A DNA stretch of 64,000 nucleotides from positions 49,185,501 through 49,249,500 of the forward strand of contig NC_065539.1 in assembly GCF_932294415.1 (NCBI RefSeq). The letters are read 5' to 3'. Below the pieces are notes generated by a model. It had not been told where the DNA came from. It searched no databases and saw only the letters and a program-made list of their open reading frames with translations. Shown in pieces: positions 38,430 through 47,870 of the stretch. The DNA comes from Quercus robur. Its lineage: Eukaryota > Streptophyta > Magnoliopsida > Fagales > Fagaceae. The stretch's first letter is position 1. Every line of letters begins with the position of its first letter. Both the position numbers and the translations under genes were made by a program.

Positions 38430-39749
38430 CTAAGGTCAAGAAAATAGTAATCAAGTATTAGAAAATGTATATTGGTAATCAATACATACATATGTAATAT
38501 CAAACAACTCCAATTTGTGTATATATACACAAACAGACAAGAAAATGAAGCTCTTTATAGCATTTGTATTTTTAATTTACTGTCCCAGTAGACCACGCAA
38601 TTAAGAACTGCATTTTCAATCCCAAATTTCAAAAAATTTCAATTGAATCAACACAATCTGCTTTTACGAGTTAGAAAAAAAAAAAAAAAAAAGAGAGAGA
38701 GAGAGAAATATGGAAGCTACAAGTATAAACTAGCCTTAAAACCTTAAATCTTAAATATTCTATTTACAAATGAAATACAAAACAATATAATCTAAAATGA
38801 AAAATTTCACTTCTCATTCTGAGATTGATTGAAAATAGATACTTTATACAAAAGATTGAAACAAGCATCCAGGCCGATCCTAGGGTATCTTCATTTTTGC
38901 ATAAATAAATCTCAAAATCATTATGCAAATTATGTTGTCTCCGAAGTCCAAATCCAATAAGATCAATTATACAAATACATAATAGACAAACTGGCCAAGA
39001 TTTAGAATCAATTGTATAAACAAGTCTTCACCAACTGACCACAATGCATAAAAACCTTCCTACTACATCAGCATCCAAAGATGCAGAATGTGAAACATCA
39101 AGACAATTACGCTCATTAATCTTAATAATCATCAACATACAAACAAATATACACACATCAACAAATAACAATAAGATCTCTAAAAAATAGCCAAAACCCA
39201 GAAACAAAAACTCACAATGACCTAGTACCACACAAAACAAATCAATCATTAAACAATGCATTCATAAGTCAATTTTTGCAGCCCCATTTTGGCATAGATC
39301 AGCAAGTCCACATTTTTCTTATAAAGTAAGCAAATAAGGACAAATGAATTTCCTATTACTAATTCTCAATTCCATTGTATGACAGAGCAAACTTAGAACA
39401 CCAAAAAATAAATAAGGGACTTAGAATACATAGCTTCATCCTAGCCAAGAACATACGTAGCAAAAAATCTAACCATATCGATAATTTGGATAAATGCCTT
39501 TATTCCTGAATTATTCCTGAAAATCAAATCACATTGCATTTAACGCATGTACCTGCCCTATACAACAAGGTAACCAAGATGGATACTTTAACATAGTCAT
39601 ATGCAAAACTAAGACATGGATGAAAGGTTAGATTTAAAAATAAATAAATAAAATTTTTTTTTTATTGAAATGAAGAGAACCTCATGTACAAATGACTCAC
39701 CTAAAATTACAATTATTCAATGAACTCTACAATAGAACATGCATCAATG

Positions 39750-40356
39750 TGACCAAACCTACAGGACCACTCAAACAACGACCTTGCCCACTTATCATGC
39801 TTTAACTATATTTTTTTTGAACCATTGTAATTACAGAACATGCATCAATGTAATTACAGGCTTTGTGGATGGTAAGCACTATAGCAACAATTAAGGCATT
39901 TTACTTGATGATAGAATTAAGATTTCGAATAAGCAATAGTTTGAGTTGATGTGACTTTCATTTTTCCCTCTTTATGAAGATAACTGACAGTGTTTATCAT
40001 AGTAACAGTGTCTCATTTGTAAGAGGCCAAAATGAAATTTTAGAAGACTATTTGTGGCAAAGCCTTGAATATCTTTCTGATACATTGTTAGAAGGAATGA
40101 AGTGTGAGTGGGACTTGAGGAGAAGTCTTACTCTTAACCGGCACCTATTGGCATTGAAGAACTGGCTCAATGGAGGTTTTATTTTGAGAGTAAACTCTAC
40201 AACTAACAAGTAGCATTTTTTTGGAAAGGATCAGAAAAATACCAATCCTTTGGCTTTTGGAATAGGCATTAGAGCTAGTAGCCCACCAGATAGATTAAAA
40301 GCCAAATGTGACCAAACCTACAAGACCACTCAAACAACGACCTTGCCCACTTATCA
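39750..40356. repeat. 48-bp direct repeat flanking a 510-bp segment
   Basis: The 48-bp block starting TGACCAAACCTACA at 39750-39797 recurs at 40309-40356 with one mismatch. A 16-bp block (GAACATGCATCAATGT) directly before the first copy also recurs at 39836-39851. The pattern suggests local rearrangement inside the hAT cargo. Confidence 0.65.
39974..40213 (+). other. Unassigned 79-aa ORF inside the hAT cargo
   Basis: This ATG-started ORF lies between the two 48-bp direct repeats. Its residues (for example EILEDYLWQSLEYLSDTLL and EWDLRRSLTLNRHLLALKN) look compositionally like real protein, but no family is recognised. It could be another captured exon fragment or chance. Confidence 0.25.
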
Positions 40357-40658
40357 AACAACCATCTATATCACAAATACAAAAGCCATCCTATCAAACT
40401 TTTACAAATAACCATTCAAGTTACAACATAAATTCAAGTGAGGACGATAACACATAAAGGCTGGATCAAACAAGTAACAGACGAATAACAAAGTTCATAG
40501 ATGACCAAGCACCTAACCAATGATAAACAACAACAAAAACCCACATACCCCATCAGATCAGAGCTAAAACTGAATACAAAAACACAATAAAAAAAAATTT
40601 AAAACAAAGAAAACTCATTAAAATTATAAGAAATTAAGAACGACCCAGATCAAGAAAC

Positions 40659-40663
40659 ATGAT
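40659..40663. repeat. Left target-site duplication of the LTR element (ATGAT)
   Basis: The same five bases follow the right LTR at 51538-51542. A 5-bp duplication is typical of Ty3/Gypsy integration. Confidence 0.9.
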
Positions 40664-40794
40664 TGTGGTGGGTAAAGTCTGTCAGTGGATGTTGGGCCGT
40701 AGCTCATGTATCAAGCCCAGCCACGATAAAGAAGAAAAGGCATGGGCGTAGGATATCCCGTCCCAATCATGATGGGCTGGGCCTGCTAAGGGGC

Positions 40795-40820
40795 GTCCGA
40801 GGAGGAACACCTCCTCGGAC
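40795..40820. promoter_or_regulatory. Perfect hairpin in the LTR U3 region
   Basis: The arm GTCCGAGGAGG pairs with CCTCCTCGGAC across a four-base loop, AACA. An identical copy lies in the 3' LTR. The right arm's CTCCTCGGAC also recurs in the 81-bp array. Confidence 0.8.
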
Positions 40821-41105
40821 TCACCAAGTAAGTGTCCAATTTGCACCCCATACTTGGCGAAAGTTCACCCAATACGAAGAAACAGTGCGTGACACTCAGG
40901 AAGGGGGGGGGGGGACAATCACAACTGCCGCATTAAATGCCAAGGAACTACTTTTCCAGCCGCATTAATGTGGAAGGGACAGGAACGCAGAATGATCTTG
41001 GCCAGTGCAACTCACAGAAAGGAGGGAGGATGACCTATGGGACAGGCACTCGAGTGGAGGATCGGATGACTGACAAGTGTAGGGACATGATCTCAGGAAG
41101 GATGC

Positions 41106-41112
41106 TATATAA
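41106..41112 (+). promoter_or_regulatory. LTR TATA box
   Basis: TATATAA lies about 440 bp into the 5' LTR, in GC-moderate sequence. It would place the start of the retrotransposon transcript near 41140. The same box occurs in the 3' LTR near 51250. Confidence 0.65.
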
Positions 41113-41396
41113 GGGAAGGAGATCCCCATGGAAAAGGGATCGCAAGCAGAAAGAGGAAAAGGATAAAGAAGGAGAAAAGAGAGAGAAGTAGCATGAACAG
41201 CCTCAGGGACCGTTACTCCAGAAGTTAGAAGGAATATCCCTACGTCCAACTGGTTGCATGGCTTGGTCGTAACTTCGTTTCTCCTGTCAAAGACCTAGTT
41301 CTATAACCTACTCTCTACAAATTCATTGTTGAGGGACTTTTGGGCCAGAATCTCCCACCTGTTGGGCCTGAGCCCCAAAATTCGTCACCCTACAAT

Positions 41397-41414
41397 TGGC
41401 GCCGTCTGTGGGGA
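41397..41414 (+). other. Primer binding site (tRNA-Asp type)
   Basis: Two bases after the LTR, TGGCGCCGTC matches the complement of the 3' end of plant tRNA-Asp. The match weakens after ten bases. Confidence 0.7.
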
Positions 41415-41447
41415 GAACTTGTGTCTCGACAAGTGAAACAGCAAGGG

Positions 41448-43466
41448 ATGGAAGGATCAGGTCCGCGCCAAACCGGACGTACTGAATCTCAACGACAGGA
41501 CAACTTTGTAAACCTTGAGCGAGCAAAAGACCAAAATGATCAACGAGAGGGCAGTGTGAACACCGCTCACACGAGTAGAAGTCGCTCGAAAGGGAAAGAT
41601 CATGCGTCCCATCAGCGCAACGAGCAGAAGGCTCTGCAGCAAGAGATTGAGGATTTGAAGAAAAGGCTGCGGCGAGCCCGACAAAAACGTCCTTTGCCCA
41701 TTTCGGATACTAGCAGTGGTGAGGATGATGAATACAGACGAAGGACGAGGACCCCTCCGAGCGAGACGTTCTCCTATGAGGAAGAGAGGCCTCACAAACA
41801 CGGCCGCAAAAGCCCACCTTACCAAGGCTTAGTCAATGACGCCATGAGCAGGGCCCTGGATCGAATCTCCCAGTCGCCATTTACCCGTAGAATAGAGCGG
41901 GCGGTGCTCCCTCGACGATTTAATCAGCCAACGTTTACCCCGTACAATGGTCGAACTGACCCAGTGGAGCACGTGAGCCAGTTCAACCAAAGGATGGCCG
42001 TCCACTCCAGGGACGAGGCGTTAATGTGTAAAGTGTTTCCCTCCAGCCTGGGGCCCCTGGCCATGAGATGGTTTGATGCCCTCCCACCAAACTCTATAGA
42101 CTCCTTTAAACAGTTGACGCAGGCCTTTGGCTCCCGCTTCATCACCAGCACTAGAGTCCCTCGGCCCCTTGATTCCCTTTTATCTCTGTCCATGCGAGAA
42201 GGAGAAACGCTAAAGGCCTACTCGGACAGATATTGGGAGGTGCACAATGAGGTAGAAGGAAGTCACGATGACGTCGCCATCAGTGCCTTTAAAAGGGGCT
42301 TGCCGACAGAGCATGGCTTAAGAAAGTCTCTTACGGGAAAGCCAGCCACCAGCGTTCGACAACTCATGGACAGGATAGACAAGTATAAAAGGGTCGAAGA
42401 AGACCAGCAAACCGGGAAGGGAAAGGCGAAGTTTGTCCCTCAGGAGAGAAGGGACTCCAGGTCGGACCACTTCAGTAGCAGCAATAGGCCGAGAAGAGAT
42501 TATACGGAACAATCGAGATCCACAGGGGCTCAAGTAGTCCACGCCGTGTTCCGAGAGCCATTACACGAGATCATGGAGAAAATAAAGCATGAATCCTTTT
42601 TCCAATGGCCGAGTAAGATAGCGGGCGACTCCTCGAGACGCAATCAGAACCTATATTGTGCGTATCACCAAGAGCCTGGCCACGTTACTGACGAATGCAG
42701 GAACTTGAAAAACTATTTGGATCGGCTTGTCCGAGAGGGAAAGCTAAGACATCTGTTGCAGCGCCCTGAGCAATCAAATGTCGATACCAGGCAAAGCGCT
42801 TTGAGGCCACCAATAGGCACGATAAATGTCATTCTTGCCGCACCTGGGAGAACCGGTTCCGGCCCGTTCAGAGTAATGTCAGTGGGTAAATCCCCGGCAG
42901 AGGCAGGTGGAAGGGAGTCCAGGAGTGCTAGTGCTAGAGGGAGTGTCCCGCCATTAATTGGGTTCACGGAGGAGGACAAGGAGGGAACTATTCAGCCCCA
43001 TGACGACGCCCTAGTCGTGACGCTCAGAATAGGAGGTTATGACGTGAAGAGGGTGTTAGTTGATCAGGGTAGCGTCGTGGAGGTGATGTACCCAGACTTG
43101 TATAAGGGGCTGAATTTAAAGCAGGAAGACCTGTCTCCATACGATGCTCCCCTGCTTAGTTTTGAGGGAAAAATCGTCATCCCGAAGGGCATGATCAGGT
43201 TGCCTGTGCAGACAGACATAGAAATAGTGGAAGTGGACTTTATCGTAGTGGACGCGTACTCACCCTATACAGCTATTGTGGCACGGCCATGGCTTCATAC
43301 GCTAGGGGCTGTGACGTCTACCCTGCACCAGAAAGTGAAGTATCCGTCGGAGGGCCGAATCAAGGAGATAGTGGGGGATCAAGGAATGGCCAGGCGATGC
43401 ATGGTGTCGGCTATTGCTCGACAATTAAGCAACGTGCCCTTCACTTCAACCGGGAATACCTTATAG
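41448..43466 (+). CDS. gag: Gag with aspartic protease (Tat-lineage retrotransposon)
   Basis: This 672-codon ORF forms the capsid/nucleocapsid and carries the protease. The open frame extends upstream into the LTR, but the first in-frame ATG is 41448, downstream of the primer site. Residues 1-130 are charged and Arg/Glu-rich with a short coiled-coil stretch. The retrotransposon gag domain lies at about 160-300 (TFTPYNGRTDPVEHV, FKQLTQAFGSRF). A zinc-knuckle-like CAYHQEPGHVTDEC is at about 404-417. The protease signature VLVDQGSVVEVMYPDL lies at about 535 and reads Asp-Gln-Gly in place of the usual Asp-Thr/Ser-Gly, a variant I recall from other Tat elements. The ORF ends in UAG, in the same frame as pol. 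Confidence 0.93.
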   Translation: MEGSGPRQTGRTESQRQDNFVNLERAKDQNDQREGSVNTAHTSRSRSKGKDHASHQRNEQKALQQEIEDLKKRLRRARQKRPLPISDTSSGEDDEYRRRTRTPPSETFSYEEERPHKHGRKSPPYQGLVNDAMSRALDRISQSPFTRRIERAVLPRRFNQPTFTPYNGRTDPVEHVSQFNQRMAVHSRDEALMCKVFPSSLGPLAMRWFDALPPNSIDSFKQLTQAFGSRFITSTRVPRPLDSLLSLSMREGETLKAYSDRYWEVHNEVEGSHDDVAISAFKRGLPTEHGLRKSLTGKPATSVRQLMDRIDKYKRVEEDQQTGKGKAKFVPQERRDSRSDHFSSSNRPRRDYTEQSRSTGAQVVHAVFREPLHEIMEKIKHESFFQWPSKIAGDSSRRNQNLYCAYHQEPGHVTDECRNLKNYLDRLVREGKLRHLLQRPEQSNVDTRQSALRPPIGTINVILAAPGRTGSGPFRVMSVGKSPAEAGGRESRSASARGSVPPLIGFTEEDKEGTIQPHDDALVVTLRIGGYDVKRVLVDQGSVVEVMYPDLYKGLNLKQEDLSPYDAPLLSFEGKIVIPKGMIRLPVQTDIEIVEVDFIVVDAYSPYTAIVARPWLHTLGAVTSTLHQKVKYPSEGRIKEIVGDQGMARRCMVSAIARQLSNVPFTSTGNTL

Positions 43467-43472
43467 CAATCA
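43464..43472 (+). promoter_or_regulatory. Candidate stop-codon readthrough signal between gag and pol
   Basis: The gag stop and the next six bases read TAG CAA TCA. This fits the UAG-CAR-YYA context that promotes readthrough in tobamovirus-type messages. The same frame is open for 15 more codons and runs straight into the pol ORF without another stop. Confidence 0.55.
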
Positions 43473-43511
43473 AGAACCCCGGTCCTATCTACAGATAATG
43501 AAGGACCGGCC

Positions 43512-46500
43512 ATGGAAGTGAGCTGCGAAGAGCTGGAGAAAGTTTTCGTCGGATCAGATCCCGAGAGATTTTTCCAGATAGGCTCGGAGCTACCAGCACC
43601 GGAGAAGTCGGCAATGATTAATTTCCTGCGCCGAAATGAGGACGTATTCGCTTGGGATCCTTATGAAGCACCTGGGGTTGACTCAGACCTAATACGCCAT
43701 CACCTTAACGTTAATCCGGCCATTACCCCAAGGAAGCAGCCCCCTCGGCGCCCTTCAAGGGAGCATGCAGACGCTGTGAGGGAGGAAGTAGCAAAATTGA
43801 AAAGAGCTGAGGCTATCAAGGAAGTGTTCTACCCCGAATGGTTGGCGAACACAGTCGTGGTGAAGAAGAAGAGCGGAAAATGGCGAGTCTGTGTGGACTT
43901 CACGAACTTAAACAAGGCTTGCCCAAAGGATCCTTTCCCAATGCCGCGGATAGACCGACTGGTTGACGCAACTGTCGGGCATCCCCGAATGAGTTTCTTG
44001 GACGCTTTCCAGGGCTACCATCAGATATCCTTGGCCGCGGAAGACCAGGAAAAAACTGCCTTCGTCACCCCAACTGGTAATTACCATTACAAGGTGATGC
44101 CTTTTGGCCTGAAGAATGCCGGTTCGACCTATCAAAGGATGATGACCAGGATGTTTGAACAGCAGATGGGAAAAATTGTCGAGGTGTATATAGACGATAT
44201 GGTAGTGAAGAGTAAACTGGTGACCGAGCACATCAGGGACCTTGACGAAGTGTTTCACATTCTGAGAAGGTACAAGTTGCGACTGAACGCCTCCAAGTGC
44301 TCATTTGGAGTGGGATCGGGGAAATTCCTTGGCTACATGGTAACCCATCGGGGGATTGAGGTTAACCCCGACCAGATAAGGGCCATTCATAGTATGCAGC
44401 CTCCTCGGAATCCCAAAGAAGTCCAGAAGCTTACCGGCATGATAGCAGCTTTGAACCGTTTCATCTCCCGCTCGGCGGACAGATGCAGACCTTTTTTCCT
44501 CCTGCTACACAAGTGGAAGGGTTTCGAGTGGACGGGCGAGTGTGATGTAGCATTCCAACAGCTCAAAGAGTACCTCGCCCGACCCCCGATCATGTCCAGT
44601 CCCGAGGCCGACGAGGTGCTCTATGCATACATCGCAGTCGCCGATCATGCGGTTAGCCTAGTACTGATCCGAGAGGACAACGGCACACAACGGCCCGTGT
44701 ATTATGTAAGCAAGTCGCTACAGGAGGCAGAGACCCGGTACCTCCCCCTCGAAAAGGCAATATTGGCTGTCGTGCATGCTACAAAGAAGCTTCCGCACTA
44801 TTTTCAGGCGCATACAGTTGTTGTGCTAACCCAACTGCCATTGAAATCAGTGCTCCGTAGCGCCGACTACACTGGGAGAATAGCTAAATGGGGAACCATC
44901 TTGAGCGCCTTTGACATCAGATATATGCCACGCACCGCCGTAAAAGGTCAAGTCCTTGCCGACCTGGTAGCTGAATTTGCAGAGCCAACTTTGGAAGGGG
45001 TGGAAGTGCAGGGGTCACCGAACGACGATAGGAGATTGGTCAGTGCAATTTCTGTGCAAGAACACGATAAGTGGAAAGTATATATTGATGGTGCAGCAAA
45101 CCAAAAGGGTTCCGGAGTGGGGCTCGTTCTAATCTCGCCCGAAGGTATAACCTTGGAGAAGTCGTTGAGACTGGGATTCCCAGCAACGAATAATGAAGCT
45201 GAGTATGAGGCACTGCTGGAGGGGATGTCCATGATCCAAAAGCTGGATGGAAAATACGCGAGCATATTCTCGGATTCGAGACTCATAGTGGGGCAAGTAA
45301 ACGGGGAATTGGAGGCGAAAGATGAGAGAATGCAACGGTATCTGGCCCGAGCTAAACGCCTACGTGCCCACTTCGACGACCTCAGTTTAACGCATATACC
45401 CAGAAGTGGGAATACCCACGCCGATTCGCTGGCAACACTGGCCACATCCTCGGCTCAGCCCCTTCCGAGGGTTATTCTGGTCGAGGACCTCTGCCGCCCC
45501 ACGAAAGAGGAGGCTAACGGAATTCGGGTACACAACGTCGGTGAAGGGCCAAGCTGGATGGACCCTCTTGTCCAATTCTTGAAGAACGATTCCTTGCCGG
45601 ACGACAAAGTCGAGGCCGACAAAATCCGGAAGAGAGCTCCTCGATTCTGGTTGTCCGAGGACTCAAAGCTCTACAGGCGTTCATTCTCGGGGCCATACTT
45701 GCTGTGCGTGCACCCAGCTGCTACCGAACTCATTCTGGAGGAGTTGCACGAGGGGATTTGTGGAAGCCATACGGGGGGCCGGTCCCTCTCCCACAGGGCT
45801 ATGACGCTGGGTTACTGGTGGCCGAGCATGCATAAGGAAGCTCTGGAATATGTGAAGAAGTGTGACCAATGCCAACGGTTCGCTCCGAATATACATCAGC
45901 CGGGTGGAGTACTTAACCCATTGTCCAGCCCTTGGCCATTTGCACAATGGGGCCTAGACATATTGGGCCCGTTCCCCAAAGCTGCCGGGAACAAGAAGTT
46001 TCTTCTCGTCGGCACCGATTACTTTACGAAATGGGTTGAGGCTGAGGCGCTGGCAAACATTAGAGATGTGGATGTCATGAAGTTTATCTGGAAAAACATT
46101 GTCACCCGATTCGGCACCCCACACACCTTAATCTCGGACAATGGCCTGCAATTTGATAGCAAGGCCTTTAGGGAATACTGCAGTGAATTGGGGATTGTCA
46201 ACAGGTACTCTACTCCAGCCTATCCGCAGAGTAACGGGCAAGCCGAGGCAGTTAACAAAACCATAGTGAATGGGCTGAAGAGGAGGTTGGACGACGCGAA
46301 AGGGAGGTGGGTTGAAGAACTCGCCCATGTTTTGTGGACGTATCGCACCACGCCCCGCCGATCCACGGGAGAAACCCCCTTTTCGTTGACCTACGGGGCC
46401 GAGGCCGTCATCTCGTTAGAGATAAACTTTCCCTCCCAGAGGACTGCTACATTCGACCCTATTGTTAACAATGGGCTTCTAGAGAAAAGCTTGGACCTCC

Positions 46501-46793
46501 TCGAAGAAAGAAGGGATTGCGCGATGGTGCATCTAGTTCAGTATCAACAAAAGCTCAAGCGGGGCTATGACGCCAAGGTGAAGTCGAGACCCTTGACGCC
46601 TGGGGACCTAGTGCTGAGGAAAGTCCTGGGCAATGCGAGGAATCCTGCATGGGGAAAACTCGGGCCAAACTGGGAGGGTCCATACCGCATCACCTCTGTG
46701 GCTGGCATCGGAGCGTACTATTTGGAAGACTTGGATGAACGTGTAGTGCCACGTCCGTGGAATGTAAATAACCTGAAAAGGTACTTTTATTAA
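43512..46793 (+). CDS. pol: Pol: reverse transcriptase, two RNase H domains, integrase
   Basis: The ORF has 1093 codons from the ATG at 43512, though in-frame continuity suggests translation may enter from gag. RT lies at about residues 80-270, with PEWLANTVVVKKK, KWRVCVDFTNLNKACPKDPF, MPFGLKNAGSTYQ and the catalytic YIDDM at about 226-230. The first RNase H (about 330-470) has lost catalytic acidic residues: VLTQLPL stands where TDxxPL is usual. A second, archaeal-type RNase H (about 520-650) starts KVYIDGAANQKGSGVG and keeps NNEAEYEALLEG and FSDSRLIV. Integrase has an HHCC zinc finger (about 733-790, ending CDQCQRF) and a core with D in GLDILGPFP (about 815), D in ISDNGLQFD (about 876) and E in NGQAEAVNKT (about 911). 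No stops or frameshifts are seen, so the protein appears functional. Confidence 0.96.
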   Translation: MEVSCEELEKVFVGSDPERFFQIGSELPAPEKSAMINFLRRNEDVFAWDPYEAPGVDSDLIRHHLNVNPAITPRKQPPRRPSREHADAVREEVAKLKRAEAIKEVFYPEWLANTVVVKKKSGKWRVCVDFTNLNKACPKDPFPMPRIDRLVDATVGHPRMSFLDAFQGYHQISLAAEDQEKTAFVTPTGNYHYKVMPFGLKNAGSTYQRMMTRMFEQQMGKIVEVYIDDMVVKSKLVTEHIRDLDEVFHILRRYKLRLNASKCSFGVGSGKFLGYMVTHRGIEVNPDQIRAIHSMQPPRNPKEVQKLTGMIAALNRFISRSADRCRPFFLLLHKWKGFEWTGECDVAFQQLKEYLARPPIMSSPEADEVLYAYIAVADHAVSLVLIREDNGTQRPVYYVSKSLQEAETRYLPLEKAILAVVHATKKLPHYFQAHTVVVLTQLPLKSVLRSADYTGRIAKWGTILSAFDIRYMPRTAVKGQVLADLVAEFAEPTLEGVEVQGSPNDDRRLVSAISVQEHDKWKVYIDGAANQKGSGVGLVLISPEGITLEKSLRLGFPATNNEAEYEALLEGMSMIQKLDGKYASIFSDSRLIVGQVNGELEAKDERMQRYLARAKRLRAHFDDLSLTHIPRSGNTHADSLATLATSSAQPLPRVILVEDLCRPTKEEANGIRVHNVGEGPSWMDPLVQFLKNDSLPDDKVEADKIRKRAPRFWLSEDSKLYRRSFSGPYLLCVHPAATELILEELHEGICGSHTGGRSLSHRAMTLGYWWPSMHKEALEYVKKCDQCQRFAPNIHQPGGVLNPLSSPWPFAQWGLDILGPFPKAAGNKKFLLVGTDYFTKWVEAEALANIRDVDVMKFIWKNIVTRFGTPHTLISDNGLQFDSKAFREYCSELGIVNRYSTPAYPQSNGQAEAVNKTIVNGLKRRLDDAKGRWVEELAHVLWTYRTTPRRSTGETPFSLTYGAEAVISLEINFPSQRTATFDPIVNNGLLEKSLDLLEERRDCAMVHLVQYQQKLKRGYDAKVKSRPLTPGDLVLRKVLGNARNPAWGKLGPNWEGPYRITSVAGIGAYYLEDLDERVVPRPWNVNNLKRYFY

Positions 46794-46827
46794 TAAAGAA
46801 TATTTTACTTGATGTCGCTCTATTGTG

Positions 46828-47515
46828 CAATTTTCAACAAGCGTTAAACAGAACCCAAGTCCTGCATGGCTCCTTGGACCACAGACTTGGGGGAAATTAA
46901 CCACGCAGCAATTTTCAACAAGCGTTAAACAGAACCCAAGTCCTGCATGGCTCCTCGGACCACAGACTTGGGGGAAATTAACCACGCAGCAATTTTCAAC
47001 AAGCGTTAAACAGAACCCAAGTCCTGCACGCAGCAATTTTCAACAAGCGTTAAACAGAACCCAAGTCCTGCATGGCTCCTCGGACCACAGACTTGGGGGA
47101 AATTAACCACGCAGCAATTTTCAACAAGCGTTAAACAGAACCCAAGTCCTGCATGGCTCCTCGGACCACAGACTTGGGGGAAATTAACCACGCAGCAATT
47201 TTCAACAAGCGTTAAACAGAACCCAAGTCCTGCATGGCTCCTCGGACCACAGACTTGGGGGAAATTAACCACGCAGCAATTTTCAGTAGGTGTTAAACGG
47301 AACCCAAGTCCTGCATGGCTCCTCGGACCACAGACTTGGGGGAAATTAACCACGCAGCAATTTTCAACAAGCGTTAAACAGAGCCCAAGTCCTGCATGGC
47401 TCCTCGGACCACAGACTTGGGGGAAATTAACCACGCAGCAATTTTCAGTAGGTGTTAAACGGAACCCAAGTCCTGCATGGCTCCTCGGACCACAGACTTG
47501 GGGGAAATTAACCGC
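46828..47515. repeat. 81-bp tandem array (nine copies) downstream of pol
   Basis: Copy starts are 46828, 46909, 46990 (a 44-bp truncated copy), 47034, 47115, 47196, 47277, 47358 and 47439. The unit starts CAATTTTCAACAAGCGTTAA and includes CTCCTCGGACCACAGACTTG. Copies 7 and 9 share a variant (CAGTAGGTGTTAAACGG), so the pair 7-8/9 hints at a two-unit amplification. A strongly diverged relative continues to about 47630 (GCGTTAAAGGGAGCCCAAC). Because 81 is a multiple of 3, long frames stay open through the array; these are probably not genes. Tat-lineage elements are known to carry variable tandem repeats here. Confidence 0.95.
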
Positions 47516-47870
47516 ACAATTCTTTCATCAAGGGATAACCTTTCACGATTCGCGAAAAGCGTTAAAGGGAGCCCAACTCCTACGCGGATTCTTAGCCATG
47601 AATTTGGGAAAAATCAGCATTGTACTCGTTGTTGCTCAACTACAAAGTGTCGCAATTCTAACATCTTCATTCACTATTCTTTGACTTTAAGCAGTAAAAG
47701 GATAAGATCGGTATTCATTCATGACGAAAACAAAATAAAGCAAAGCAGCGATATATGTAGTTAAATAACTTTTGTCATAAAATGTTCAAAGTAATTCAGT
47801 TCAGAAACATTAGCAAGGATCAAACAAAACAAAGTACAAAAGGGGACAAACGAATTCCTATTCTACGTCC

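Larger units (their letters stand above)
40664..41394 (+). repeat. 5' LTR
   Basis: This 731-bp LTR begins TGTGGTGGG and ends CCCTACA. It differs from the 3' LTR by one base (GAAGAAAAGG here, GAAAAAAAGG there) and by one G in a poly-G run (12 against 11). A TATA box lies at 41106-41112, and an 11-bp-arm hairpin lies at 40795-40820. Confidence 0.97.

Noticed and set aside
43060-43080. Protease Asp-Gln-Gly read as an inactivating mutation
   Set aside because: I recall the same DQGS form in other Tat-lineage proteins, and the surrounding ORF is intact, so this alone is not evidence of decay.
46608-47434. Two 142-aa minus-strand ORFs and a 93-aa plus-strand ORF with 27-residue repeats
   Set aside because: They exist only because the 81-bp repeat length is a multiple of three. 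They overlap the end of pol or the array and have no independent start signals.
46900-47515. CRISPR-like array
   Set aside because: Units are contiguous tandem repeats without unique spacers, in a plant retrotransposon.
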